Source: Mangrovimicrobium sp033283385
Lineage (GTDB): Bacteria; Pseudomonadota; Gammaproteobacteria; Pseudomonadales; Halieaceae
Reading direction: 5' to 3'
Length of the DNA: 64,000 nucleotides
NCBI GenBank assembly: GCA_033283385.1
Contig: JAWMQQ010000001.1
Span: 2,542,001-2,606,000, forward strand
A program made the position numbers and the translations under genes. How positions within the stretch are numbered: the first letter of the stretch is position 1; every line of letters begins with the position of its first letter. The notes beneath the pieces are model-generated. The model had not been told where the DNA came from and did not search any database. It worked only from the letters and a program-made list of their open reading frames with translations. This document shows, piece by piece, positions 1 through 10,628 of this stretch.

Positions 1-151
1 CCAGCCGCGGAATGGCTTTCTTCGGGATCACCAGCACGTGCACCGGCGCCTTGGGCGCGATGTCGTTGATGGCGACGCAGTGCTCGTCCTCGTAGATGAA
101 CTCGGAGGGAATCTCGCCGGCGATGATCTTGCCGAAAATCGTCTCGCTCAT
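1..151 (-). CDS. HIT-family nucleotide-binding protein, N-terminal part (cut by window edge)
   Basis: About 50 residues are visible, beginning MSETIFGKIIAGEIPSEF and followed by an acidic segment and VHVLVIPKK. This is the typical N-terminus of a histidine-triad (HinT-like) phosphoramidase. The catalytic HxHxH motif lies in the missing C-terminal part, so it cannot be checked. The gene starts 4 nt after the Trm112-like gene ends, on the same strand, so the two are probably co-transcribed. Confidence 0.8.
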   Translation of the reverse strand, partial: MSETIFGKIIAGEIPSEFIYEDEHCVAINDIAPKAPVHVLVIPKKAIPRL

Positions 152-155
152 GTGC

Positions 156-341
156 TTAACCCAGTTTCTCGTCCGCGGTGAGGGGGCGCGCCTCGGATTC
201 CAGCATGACCGGAATCCCGTCGCGCACGGGATAGGCCAGGCCGGAGGCCTTGCACACCAGTTCCTGTTTTTCCTCGTCGTACTCCAGCGGCGCCTTGCTC
301 ACGGGGCAGACCAGGATACTGAGCAATTTCTTGTCAATCAT
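156..341 (-). CDS. Trm112-like / YcaR (UPF0434) small protein
   Basis: A 61-residue protein with the family signature LLSILVCPVSKAPLEY near the N-terminus and LAYPVRDGIPVML in the second half. Members are small zinc-ribbon-like proteins. In eukaryotes and archaea Trm112 activates methyltransferases; the role of the short bacterial forms is not firm. The first conserved residue block begins at MIDKKLLS, so I start there. An in-frame ATG 18 nt upstream (359) would add MNPHKP. Only two cysteines are visible (CP and CK). The HIT gene follows 4 nt downstream. Confidence 0.85.
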   Translation of the reverse strand: MIDKKLLSILVCPVSKAPLEYDEEKQELVCKASGLAYPVRDGIPVMLESEARPLTADEKLG

Positions 342-403
342 CGGCTTATGGGGGTTCAAAAGGCGCTCATTATACGGGTAATTGGCGCCGGTGGGCCATA
401 CGT

Positions 404-535
404 CCCGGGGGCCTGCTACGCAGCCGATCCTGAACCGCCGGCGCCCGCTACGCGGGCGGTCCCGGGCCGTAGGAGCCTGCTACGCAGGCTCCTACAGCGG
501 CGATCGCGCGCAGAGCGCGCTCCTGCGCCGCCCCT
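404..535. repeat. REP-like palindrome cluster (GTAGGAGC family)
   Basis: This gap holds at least three short palindromes. The clearest is GTAGGAGCCTGC-TAC-GCAGGCTCCTAC at 469-495. It is followed by a half-unit of the GATCGCGCGCAGAGCGCGCTCCTG type, and preceded by related CCTGCTACGCAG and CGCCCGCTACGCGGGCG stem-loops. The same units recur at 1092, 18978, 22561, 22900 and 57883. They look like dispersed extragenic palindromes. Confidence 0.8.
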
Positions 536-571
536 ATCGCCATTCTGGCTGCCGGCGCTAGAATCCACGCC

Positions 572-1075
<504 letters not shown>

Positions 1076-1091
1076 TCCCGGACGGATGCTG

Positions 1092-1172
1092 CTGTAGGAG
1101 CCTGCTACGCAGGCGATCGCGCGTGTAACGCGCTCCTACAGGGGGCGGTCGCGCGCATAGCGCGCTCGTACG
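1092..1172. repeat. REP-like palindrome pair (GTAGGAGC family)
   Basis: Two tandem units lie between greB and the PepSY gene. The first reads CTGTAGGAGCCTGCTACGC and continues into a GCGCGTGTAACGCGC stem closed by CTCCTACAG. The second, degraded unit reads GGTCGCGCGCATAGCGCGC. The position between convergent genes would also allow a role in 3'-end formation. Confidence 0.75.
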
Positions 1173-1177
1173 CCGCG

Positions 1178-1936
1178 TTACCGCGACGCCTGGAATCGGC
1201 GGCGGCGCAACCACCACATGAAGACACCGCTGGCAGCGAGCAGGCACAGCAGCACGCCGGCGGCATCCACCAGCAGTACGCCGAACGGCCCAGCCAGCCT
1301 GCCGCTGTGAATATCCAGCAGGACGCGCTCCCAGGTCATCCACTCCAGTCCCTGGGGAATCCGGCTGCGCAGGGGCTCCGGCAACGCGCCGGGCGCAATC
1401 TGCACGACTGCAGCGCCAGGCTCCACTGCGGCGGAGAACGTCGCCCGGTCGAAATCCGCCAGCACCCACTGCCCGCCCGCGGCCAGCGCCAGCGAATCGC
1501 CGACCAGGCCGACAGCGGACAGTCGCTCCGGCAGTCCGGTACCGGGGGTAAAGGATTCCACCAACTGGCCGGCGGGCGTGATGACCAGCAATTCCGCTTC
1601 ACACCCGGCGTAGAGCAGGCCTTCCAGTTCAGCGGCGCCCACCAGTTCGCCACGACACGGCGCCACTGGTTGTGCATCGAGGTACACCGTGCCCGAGGGC
1701 GCGCGGGACAACCAGAGCTCCCCCAGGCGGTAAGCCGGAATTGCCACCGGCTCGACGCCGTAAAGCTTCTGCACGAAACGCGCGCCGACCACCTGCTGGT
1801 CCAGCCCCAGCCGGTCGCTGTGATTCAGGGCGATGCCGGTCATCGCGAGCATCAGGAGGAGCACGAACGCGGCGAGCCCCAGGCGCCGGTGCCAGCGCCA
1901 CAGAGTGCCGACCAGGCGCTTGCGGCGCTGCATCAA
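1178..1936 (-). CDS. PepSY-domain membrane protein
   Basis: A 252-residue protein with a basic N-terminus, a first membrane segment at about residues 20-40 (LAAFVLLLMLAMTGIAL) and the NHSDRLGLD sequence typical of PepSY-associated helices. A periplasmic domain follows, with a last membrane segment at about 213-240 and a basic tail. PepSY proteins of this kind are often electron-transfer or reductase partners in iron and flavin systems. Its ATG overlaps the end of the FMN-binding gene (1933-1936), which points to translational coupling. Substrate is unknown. The Fur-like promoter upstream of the operon suggests iron. Confidence 0.8.
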   Translation of the reverse strand: MMQRRKRLVGTLWRWHRRLGLAAFVLLLMLAMTGIALNHSDRLGLDQQVVGARFVQKLYGVEPVAIPAYRLGELWLSRAPSGTVYLDAQPVAPCRGELVGAAELEGLLYAGCEAELLVITPAGQLVESFTPGTGLPERLSAVGLVGDSLALAAGGQWVLADFDRATFSAAVEPGAAVVQIAPGALPEPLRSRIPQGLEWMTWERVLLDIHSGRLAGPFGVLLVDAAGVLLCLLAASGVFMWWLRRRRFQASR

Positions 1937-2454
1937 CCCTTCACCTGTGCGCCCAACCAGAGCGCCAGGCGCGACATCCGCTCCACTGCGCGCACGGATA
2001 ACGTCGCGCCGGTGATGCCGTCGACCGGCTTCGACAGGTCGCCATCGCTCGCCAGCCTGATGCCGTGGAACTGCTCGGTGAAGAACGGGTAGCGGATTTC
2101 CCAGCCGCGGCTTTCGCGAAACGCCAGTACCTCGACACGCTCGATGGCGCCGCCATCGACCACCACGCCGAGGGTGATCGGCTTTTCCTTGCCGATATCC
2201 TCCAGGACCCAGGCGGTGCGCTCGCCGGCGCTCCAGTAGCGCAGGCGCAGGGCGTCGGGCACCCAGCCGACCGCGGCGCGCGCGGCGGCGCGCTGCTCAT
2301 CGTTCAGCCAGACCGTATGGGGTTGCGGTTCGGCGCCCGCGAATGCACTGGCGAGAAACGCGTCCCGGCTCAGGTATTCCTCGGCCAACGCGGCGCGGCC
2401 GCCCAGCGCGGCGACGAGCACCGCGCTACACAGCAGCAATACGCCGCGTCGCAT
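1933..2454 (-). CDS. Exported FMN-binding-domain protein with flavinylation motif
   Basis: A 173-residue protein beginning MRRGVLLLCSAVLVAALGG, a clear signal peptide ending near ALA-EE. The C-terminal DGITGATLS (from residue 145) matches the Dxx(s/t)gATxS sequence to which ApbE attaches FMN; T151 would be the acceptor. Such domains carry electrons outside the cytoplasmic membrane. The ATG overlaps the porin stop (ATGA), and the gene is followed by a PepSY gene, so the three probably act together. A longer reading frame upstream runs through the porin gene and is not real. ApbE is not in this window. Confidence 0.82.
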   Translation of the reverse strand: MRRGVLLLCSAVLVAALGGRAALAEEYLSRDAFLASAFAGAEPQPHTVWLNDEQRAAARAAVGWVPDALRLRYWSAGERTAWVLEDIGKEKPITLGVVVDGGAIERVEVLAFRESRGWEIRYPFFTEQFHGIRLASDGDLSKPVDGITGATLSVRAVERMSRLALWLGAQVKG

Positions 2455-3686
2455 CAGAAGCTCCAGCCCACACCCAGGTTGAAGCCCTCGTACTCGTCCT
2501 TGCCGTTGGGCGCGTCCTGCACCTGGTAGTCGAGCTTGAAGACGACGGTTTCCTCCAGCCAGTAGTTGAGGCCGAAGTCCCACTGGCTGTACTCGGTATC
2601 GCCGCCACCGCCGGCCTGGTTGTCCCACTCACTGTAGCGGGTGAAAAAGCCGAGCTTGTCCAGCGGGCGCCAGGAGGGCTCGACGTACCAGCCTTCCTGC
2701 TTATCGGCGCCGGCCTGGAAGGCCTCGATGCCATCGTCGATATCCCAGGCGGCGGCCAGCGCGCGCAGGCCGAAGGGGCCGTTCTGGTAGGCGATGTGCG
2801 CCTCGTACAGCATGGCGTCAACCTGGTCGGGCAGCTCGCCCTGGTAGAGGTCCTGCTGGTACTGCAGCGAGGCGGCCACTTCCAGGCCGGCGATGCCGGT
2901 GTACTTCAGGCGCGCGGTGTAGGCGGGGTCGGAGGCGTCGGCTTCGGCGACTTTCTGGCGGCCGCTGCGGATGCTCCACTGGCCCTCGTCCGCGTCCAGC
3001 TTGAGACCGGAGGTAAACGCGACATCGTAGCTCAGCCCCGGGGTAATTTCGCCGCCGAGGGCAAGGCCGCCCTCCCACCAGGTGGTGGGGATGATGCGGC
3101 TCTCGACGTTGTTGCGCTCCACGCCGTAGAAGGTGTCCGGCTCGTGGGTCTCGTTGAGCAGGCCGACGGGTAACAGGAACAGGCCGGCTTTCAGGCGCTG
3201 GCTGGCGGTCAGGTCGTGCTCGATATAAGCCTGCTCGAGTTCGACCTCGCCGCTGTCTTCGCCGCCTTCGACCAGGGCGTGCTCGATCTCCACTTCGGAG
3301 AAGAAGCGGGTGCGCTCGCTGAAGTCGTGCCCGAGGAACAGCACGAAGCGGTGCAGGTCCAGCTGGTCCTTGTCGTCGCCGCCGTCTAGGTTGTTATCCA
3401 GGTTGTTGTAGTGCATCTCGGCATAGCCGCCGATATGGGTCTTGCCCGAGGTGGCGCCGGATGATGCCGCGAGCACCTGCTCTTCCACCCGGTCGGCGGT
3501 GGCCTCTACCTTGACGTCGGTTTCCTCCAGCCGGCGATCCGCGTCCGACAGTTGCTTCTGCAACTGCTCGATCTGCGCCTGCTGTTTCTGGATGATCTCC
3601 CACATTTCTTCGGGTGTGGGTGTGGCGGCGTGGGCGGTGGCGCTCGCCACCAGGCCAAGCGCGAGGCCGGCTTGCAATTTGTTCAT
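2454..3686 (-). CDS. Outer-membrane porin with N-terminal coiled coil
   Basis: A 410-residue protein with signal peptide MNKLQAGLALGLVASATAHA, then a coiled coil at about residues 25-75 (EEMWEIIQKQQAQIEQLQKQ) and a beta-rich region starting GKTHIGGYAEMHYNNLDNN. It ends in a C-terminal phenylalanine (GVGWSF), as expected for beta-barrel assembly. This resembles phosphate-selective/OprP-like porins, but the substrate cannot be told. I start at MNKL because it gives a signal peptide and sits behind a GGAAAGGACCT ribosome site. The gene is first in the porin/FMN-binding/PepSY operon. Confidence 0.85.
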   Translation of the reverse strand: MNKLQAGLALGLVASATAHAATPTPEEMWEIIQKQQAQIEQLQKQLSDADRRLEETDVKVEATADRVEEQVLAASSGATSGKTHIGGYAEMHYNNLDNNLDGGDDKDQLDLHRFVLFLGHDFSERTRFFSEVEIEHALVEGGEDSGEVELEQAYIEHDLTASQRLKAGLFLLPVGLLNETHEPDTFYGVERNNVESRIIPTTWWEGGLALGGEITPGLSYDVAFTSGLKLDADEGQWSIRSGRQKVAEADASDPAYTARLKYTGIAGLEVAASLQYQQDLYQGELPDQVDAMLYEAHIAYQNGPFGLRALAAAWDIDDGIEAFQAGADKQEGWYVEPSWRPLDKLGFFTRYSEWDNQAGGGGDTEYSQWDFGLNYWLEETVVFKLDYQVQDAPNGKDEYEGFNLGVGWSF

Positions 3687-3784
3687 AGGTCCTTTCCCTG
3701 TTCCTGCGGTGCATAGTAGTGGTGTGTAGCGGACGCCCTCACCGACCAATACCTGTCCTGCCAGTGGATGCATCGCGCGCTCAG

Positions 3785-3829
3785 GTAAATGCTAATGACA
3801 AACCTTCTCATTTACAAGAGCAAATGAAA
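3785..3829 (-). promoter_or_regulatory. Promoter with Fur-like operator for the porin operon
   Basis: On the minus strand a TTGTAA box (3817-3812) and a TAGCAT box (3794-3789) are 17 nt apart. The -10 region is covered by GTAAATGCTAATGACAAAC (3785-3803), which matches 12 of 19 positions of the classic Fur box. Next to it is an exact inverted repeat TCATTT-N8-AAATGA (3808-3827). Fur control is inferred; no binding data are available from sequence alone. Confidence 0.55.
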
Positions 3830-3861
3830 ACACCTCCAGAAGCCGGGCGGGCCGGTGCGAC

Positions 3862-4446
3862 TCAGAACAGTGAGTCCACCCGCGCCCGCAGTTCGGGTAC
3901 TACCTCATGCTCGAACCAGGGGTTACGCTTTAGCCACAGGGTATTGCGCGGTGAGGGGTGGGGTAGCGGCAGGAAGCGCGGCGCGAAATCGCGCCAGCGG
4001 CGCACCCGTTCCGCGAGCGACTCGCTCGACTTGCCCAGGTAGTATTGCTGCGCGTACTGCCCCACCAGCAACACCAGTTCCAGCCCGGGCATCTGCTCCA
4101 GCAGTGGCGCGTGCCACAGCGGCGCGCACTCCGCTCGCGGCGGCAGGTCGCCGGATTTGCCCTTCCCGGGATAACAGAAGCCCATGGGCACGATGGCGAT
4201 GCGCGACTCGTCATAGAAGGTGTCGCGATCCATCTGCAGCCACTGCCGCAGGCGATCGCCGCTGGGGTCGTTCCATGGAATGCCGGTGGCGTGGACTTTG
4301 GTCCCCGGGGCCTGGCCGACGATCAGCAGCCGCGCGCTGGCGCTGGCACGCAGCACCGGGTTGGGCCCCAGCGGCAGCTCGCCGGCGCAGTGCCGGCAGG
4401 CGCGCACCTCGGCCAGCAGGTCGAGTAATTCCAGTCGCTCAGCCAC
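3862..4446 (-). CDS. Uracil-DNA glycosylase family protein
   Basis: A 194-residue protein of the uracil-DNA glycosylase superfamily, which removes uracil from DNA. Motif 1 is GQAPGTKVHATGIPW near residue 45 and motif 2 is HPSPRN near residue 163. Two cysteine pairs, CRHC (about 17-20) and C-N15-C (FCYPGKG to AEC, about 112-128), have the spacing of the iron-sulfur ligands of family-4-like enzymes. The start is a GTG at 4446. It reads divergently from gcvP. Exact subfamily and activity are not certain. Confidence 0.78.
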   Translation of the reverse strand: MAERLELLDLLAEVRACRHCAGELPLGPNPVLRASASARLLIVGQAPGTKVHATGIPWNDPSGDRLRQWLQMDRDTFYDESRIAIVPMGFCYPGKGKSGDLPPRAECAPLWHAPLLEQMPGLELVLLVGQYAQQYYLGKSSESLAERVRRWRDFAPRFLPLPHPSPRNTLWLKRNPWFEHEVVPELRARVDSLF

Positions 4447-4490
4447 GGTGATCTACCCCGCCGGGGGAGGTGCTAATGACCCCCGTCGAA

Positions 4491-4519
4491 TTGCCGCGAA
4501 TCGGCCCTGCTGGTAGTAT
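4491..4519 (+). promoter_or_regulatory. Candidate sigma-70 promoter of gcvP
   Basis: TTGCCG (4491-4496) and TAGTAT (4514-4519) are separated by 17 nt, about 55 nt before the gcvP start. I looked for a tandem glycine riboswitch in the remaining leader and saw none. Confidence 0.5.
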
Positions 4520-4575
4520 CGCGCCCGTTACCCACCCCCTGCGCACCGCCGTCAATTTATACCTCTGGAGCCCCT

Positions 4576-7467
<2,892 letters not shown>

Positions 7468-7477
7468 GCGGCGCGCC

Positions 7478-9196
7478 TCACTGCGCCGCCTGGTAGATGA
7501 CAACCAGCAGCAGCAACAGGCACAGGCACTGCCAGAACAGCACCGGGTTGCGCTCCATCAGCGGCGGGCGCGTCTCGGCGAGGTAGTTTGCGCCGGGTTG
7601 TTTGAGGTCGTGCAGGAACTCCGATAGCTCGGTGTAGCGCCGCTCCGGCTCCGCTTGCAGGGCTTTTTTCAGGGTGGCGTCGATCCAGCGCGGAATCTCG
7701 CGCTCATCATCCAGTACGCTGCGGTAGTGCAGCCGGCGCTGCGCAGTCAGCGTGTGCGCCTTGGCCACGTTGGGGCCGTAGGGGAAGTTCCCCGAGAGCA
7801 TGTGGTAGACGATCACTGCGAGGGAGTACAGGTCGGACTGCGCCGTGCCCGGCTCGCCGAGGAAGTACTCCGGCGCCGAGTACATCGCCGTCCCCAGCAG
7901 CGCGGGCTGGACCAGGCCGCTGCCGCTCTCCTCGATACCGAGAATGCGCACTGATCCGAAATCGATGATCTTCAACGTGCCGTCGCCGTCGATCATCAGG
8001 TTCTCCGGGCGGATGTCCTGGTGCAGCATGTCCATGCGGTGGAAGGCCAGCAGGCCGCGGGCGATCTGCTCTGCGATACCGCGGACGACGGGTAACTCGG
8101 GCCGGGGATTGTCCACCAGCCATTGCGCCAGAGTCTGCCCCTCGACAAAGGCGGTCACCGTGTAAAAGGCGGTGCGCGGCCGGCGCCGTTCGGGCGCGTG
8201 CACCACATGGGGGTTGTTCAACCGCCGCGCGACCCACTCCTCCAGCAGGAAGCGCTCGAGGTAGGCCTGGTCCCCGCGCAGCTCGACCGAGGGTGTTTTC
8301 AACACGACCTGCTCACCGCTCTCCACGTCCACCGCGAGGTAGCAGTGGCTGCGGGCGGAAATGTGGATAGGCCGCACGATGCGGTATCCGTCGACTTCCA
8401 GGCCCGCCGCAAGCTCTGGCGGGAACGGCAGCTCTTCAACGTCTTCGAACAGGGGCGATCCGGCATCCTGCAACGCATCCACGCGCAGCAGCTGCAGGGT
8501 GAGGTTGTCGGTACTGCCCGCGGCCAGCGCCTGCTCGACAATCCCCTGCGCCACCTCCTCCAGCACGGCCCGCGGCTCGCGCAGTGCCTCGATCAACGCC
8601 GCCGGGGCGATGTGCTCGTAGACGCCGTCCGTCGCCACCAGGAAAAGGTCGCCCGCCTGCAAGCGCTCGCTGCGATAGTCGATCTCGACCTGCGGCCCCG
8701 CACCCAGCGCGCGGCTGAGGTAGCTGCCTCCTTCGGGGCCGCTGGCGCGATGGTCGGTCGTCAACAGTTCCAGCGAGGTCCCGCGCAGGCGGTAGATGCG
8801 GCTGTCGCCGACATGGAAGAGATGGGCGTTGTTGCCCTTGAGTACCACCGCACTGACGGTGCACACATAGCCCCGGTCGCGCTCGCCGGTGACGCAGGTC
8901 TGGCGACTCTGGGCATCCAGCCAGGAGTTGAGTGATTGCAGCACCGCCGTCGCCGCCCGCTCGACGGTCCAGGCTTCCGGTGTGCAGAAGTAGTCTTCGA
9001 GGAACCCGCGCGCAACCGCCTGGCTGGCGAGGTGGCTGACCGGGCTGGAACTGATGCCGTCTGCGACCAGCGCCGCCGCGCCCTTCATGCGCAGCGCAAC
9101 GCCAGTGGGTATCTCACTGCCGCAGGCGTCCTGGTTACCCGGTTTTCGTCCCGCCTGGCTGCAGGCGCCGGCGGATACACGCAAGGAATGCTTCAT
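7478..9196 (-). CDS. PP2C phosphatase / Ser-Thr kinase fusion with C-terminal membrane anchor
   Basis: A 572-residue bifunctional protein. The PP2C phosphatase fills about residues 1-240 with VADGISSS, HVGDSRIYR, TDGVYEHI and STDNLTLQ metal-site motifs. A protein-kinase domain follows at about 265-530, with an ATP-site lysine (VVLKTP), catalytic loop HQDIRPENLMI (HQD in place of HRD) and DFG. A glycine-rich loop is not evident. The last 20 residues form a membrane anchor (FWQCLCLLLLLVVIY). Similar fusions lie in nitrate/nitrite assimilation clusters of Pseudomonas. Here it is 77 nt downstream of the nirC-like gene, so the same regulon is likely. Its targets are unknown. Confidence 0.88.
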   Translation of the reverse strand: MKHSLRVSAGACSQAGRKPGNQDACGSEIPTGVALRMKGAAALVADGISSSPVSHLASQAVARGFLEDYFCTPEAWTVERAATAVLQSLNSWLDAQSRQTCVTGERDRGYVCTVSAVVLKGNNAHLFHVGDSRIYRLRGTSLELLTTDHRASGPEGGSYLSRALGAGPQVEIDYRSERLQAGDLFLVATDGVYEHIAPAALIEALREPRAVLEEVAQGIVEQALAAGSTDNLTLQLLRVDALQDAGSPLFEDVEELPFPPELAAGLEVDGYRIVRPIHISARSHCYLAVDVESGEQVVLKTPSVELRGDQAYLERFLLEEWVARRLNNPHVVHAPERRRPRTAFYTVTAFVEGQTLAQWLVDNPRPELPVVRGIAEQIARGLLAFHRMDMLHQDIRPENLMIDGDGTLKIIDFGSVRILGIEESGSGLVQPALLGTAMYSAPEYFLGEPGTAQSDLYSLAVIVYHMLSGNFPYGPNVAKAHTLTAQRRLHYRSVLDDEREIPRWIDATLKKALQAEPERRYTELSEFLHDLKQPGANYLAETRPPLMERNPVLFWQCLCLLLLLVVIYQAAQ

Positions 9197-9273
9197 GTTG
9201 AATATCGAAGGGTCCGGCTGGATGGTAGCCCGGGCCCTTCGCTATTGCGAGGCTGTCGTTGCAGGGCCCCGCC

Positions 9274-10119
9274 TCAGGCGGCGCGCTGCAGGTCCATCGA
9301 CTGCGCGGCAGCCAGCGTACGCTTGGGCGCCGTCTTGTAGTGCGTGGTGTACAGCGTCAGGCCGGTAAACGCGAGACCGCCGGCCAGGTTGCCCAGCGCG
9401 GTGGGGATCTCGTTCCAGATGAAGTAGTCGGCGATGGAGAACTGGCCGCCCATGATCAGCGAGAACGGGAACAGGAACATGTTCACCACCGAGTGCTCGA
9501 AGCCCATGAAAAAGAACAGCAGGATAGGCATCCACATGGCGATGACCTTGCCGCTGACAGTAGTGGACACCATGGCGCCAACTACTCCCAGGGACACCAT
9601 CCAGTTGCACAGCATGCCGCGAATGAAAATGGTGAACCAGCCGGCGACACCGTACTCGGCGTAACCCAGGGTACGGGCCTTGCCGATCCCGGCGACCTTC
9701 TCGGCAATCGCGCCACCGTCGGTGTTGAAACCGTAGGTGAAGATGAACGACATCATGAATGCGACCGTGAGCGCACCGCCGAAGTTACCGAGGAACACCA
9801 GGCCCCAGTTGCGCAGGATCTGTCCGACGGTGACGCCCGGGCGGCGGTCCAGCCAGGCCAGCGGCGTGAGCATGAACACGCCTGTCAGCAGGTCGAAACC
9901 CATCAGGTAGAGCATGCAGAAGCCGACCGGGAACAATATGGAACCGACCAGGTGGGAGCCCGTGGCCACCGCCACGGATACGGCGAATACCGCCGCGAGC
10001 GCGAGAATCGCACCGGCCATAAAGGCGCGGATCACGGTGTCGCGAGTGGACATGAAGATTTTGGATTCCCCGGCGTCGACCATCTTGGTGACGAATTCGG
10101 AGGGGACGAGATAAGCCAT
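9274..10119 (-). CDS. nirC: Formate/nitrite transporter family protein, probable nitrite transporter
   Basis: A 281-residue inner-membrane protein of the FNT family, with six predicted membrane helices and the family segments FMAGAILALAAVFA, LVGSILFPVGFCMLYLMGFDLLTGVF and GMLCNWMVSLGV. FNT channels move formate, nitrite or hydrosulfide. The ATG at 10119 has a TGAGGTG ribosome site and the usual family length; the upstream extension in the same frame lies in the regulatory leader. The sigma-54 promoter and ANTAR-type leader in front, and the PP2C-kinase gene behind, favour nitrite over formate. The symbol is by inference. Confidence 0.8.
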   Translation of the reverse strand: MAYLVPSEFVTKMVDAGESKIFMSTRDTVIRAFMAGAILALAAVFAVSVAVATGSHLVGSILFPVGFCMLYLMGFDLLTGVFMLTPLAWLDRRPGVTVGQILRNWGLVFLGNFGGALTVAFMMSFIFTYGFNTDGGAIAEKVAGIGKARTLGYAEYGVAGWFTIFIRGMLCNWMVSLGVVGAMVSTTVSGKVIAMWMPILLFFFMGFEHSVVNMFLFPFSLIMGGQFSIADYFIWNEIPTALGNLAGGLAFTGLTLYTTHYKTAPKRTLAAAQSMDLQRAA

Positions 10120-10209
10120 AACACACCTCACAGTTGCAGTTAGTTGAGCAGTAACCCCCTTACATTTGCAGCCGCGAATAACTCGCTGCCCCGCCAATAT
10201 CCCGCGCAT

Positions 10210-10259
10210 AAAAAAACGCCCACATCTCCAGGGCCTGAATGGCCGGGGAGTTGTGGACG
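10210..10259 (-). terminator. Intrinsic terminator inside the nirC leader (attenuator)
   Basis: Read on the minus strand, arm CGTCCACA (10259-10252) pairs with TGTGGGCG (10224-10217). Inner CTCC/GGAG and GGCC/GGCC pairs extend the stem, and seven T follow (10216-10210). No gene lies upstream on this strand (the next one, the P450, runs the other way), so the terminator sits in the leader of nirC, not at the end of another gene. Confidence 0.8.
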
Positions 10260-10284
10260 TCGTTGTCCAGCACTCGCGAGAGTG
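10254..10284 (-). ncRNA. Candidate ANTAR (NasT/NasR-type) leader hairpins of nirC
   Basis: On the minus-strand transcript, hairpin P1 is CACUC-UCGC-GAGUG (10284-10271). One nucleotide later comes P2, UGGAC-AACGAC-GUCCA (10269-10254). The P2 hexaloop has A at position 1 and G at position 4, the pattern recognised by ANTAR antiterminators. The 3' arm of P2 is also the 5' arm of the terminator stem, so the two structures exclude each other. P1 lacks a perfect A1/G4 loop, which is a weakness of the assignment. Confidence 0.65.
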
Positions 10285-10321
10285 ACGGGGGGCGTTTAGC
10301 CCAAATGTTGTGTCAGGCTTC

Positions 10322-10338
10322 AGCAACTATCACGCCAA
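10322..10338 (-). promoter_or_regulatory. Sigma-54 promoter for nirC and the PP2C-kinase gene
   Basis: TTGGCGTGATAGTTGCT on the minus strand matches the RpoN consensus YTGGCACGRNNNTTGCW at 12 of 14 defined positions, with GG and GC ten nucleotides apart. Transcription would begin near 10311 and give a leader of about 190 nt containing the attenuator. This fits nitrogen control through NtrC, though I could not identify clear NtrC sites upstream. Confidence 0.75.
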
Positions 10339-10628
10339 TCCCGGGATTTAATTTTTTTCTATCTATATTTCAATGGCTTATTAAATACTTAGCGCTTTCC
10401 TGACGCAGCCCCCATGGCGCATACGGGTGCAATGTGCGCGACCGCGCGGGGATAAATGAACCAATGCAGTGCACAGCGTCCGCCCGCCCCCCGGGCCGGT
10501 CGACCGGTAGCGGGTCTCAATAGGCCAAAATTAATGTCATTTTGTTGAAGCCAAATAAAAACCTCTCCACAATGCGCTTTACCCAACCCGGTTTCAGTTT
10601 TTCAGGCAATTCGCCCGAGGTAACCCAG
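10339..10628. other. Divergent intergenic region between nirC leader and P450 gene
   Basis: This stretch is more AT-rich near 10345-10395 (runs of T and TATCTATATTT) than the rest of the window. That would suit upstream activator DNA for the sigma-54 promoter and/or the P450 promoter. I see no gene, RNA or repeat in it. In-frame ATGs at 10542 and 10572 precede the P450 but have poor ribosome sites. Confidence 0.4.

Noticed and set aside
2455..2628. A longer N-terminus for the FMN-binding protein
   Set aside because: The extra 58 residues lie entirely inside the porin gene and precede a perfect signal peptide at 2454.
4447..4575. Glycine riboswitch before gcvP
   Set aside because: The leader is short and shows no tandem aptamer pattern; only a sigma-70 promoter is evident.
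10339..10541. NtrC binding sites upstream of the sigma-54 promoter
   Set aside because: Some GCAC/GTGC half-sites occur, but none with convincing spacing and symmetry in this GC-rich region.
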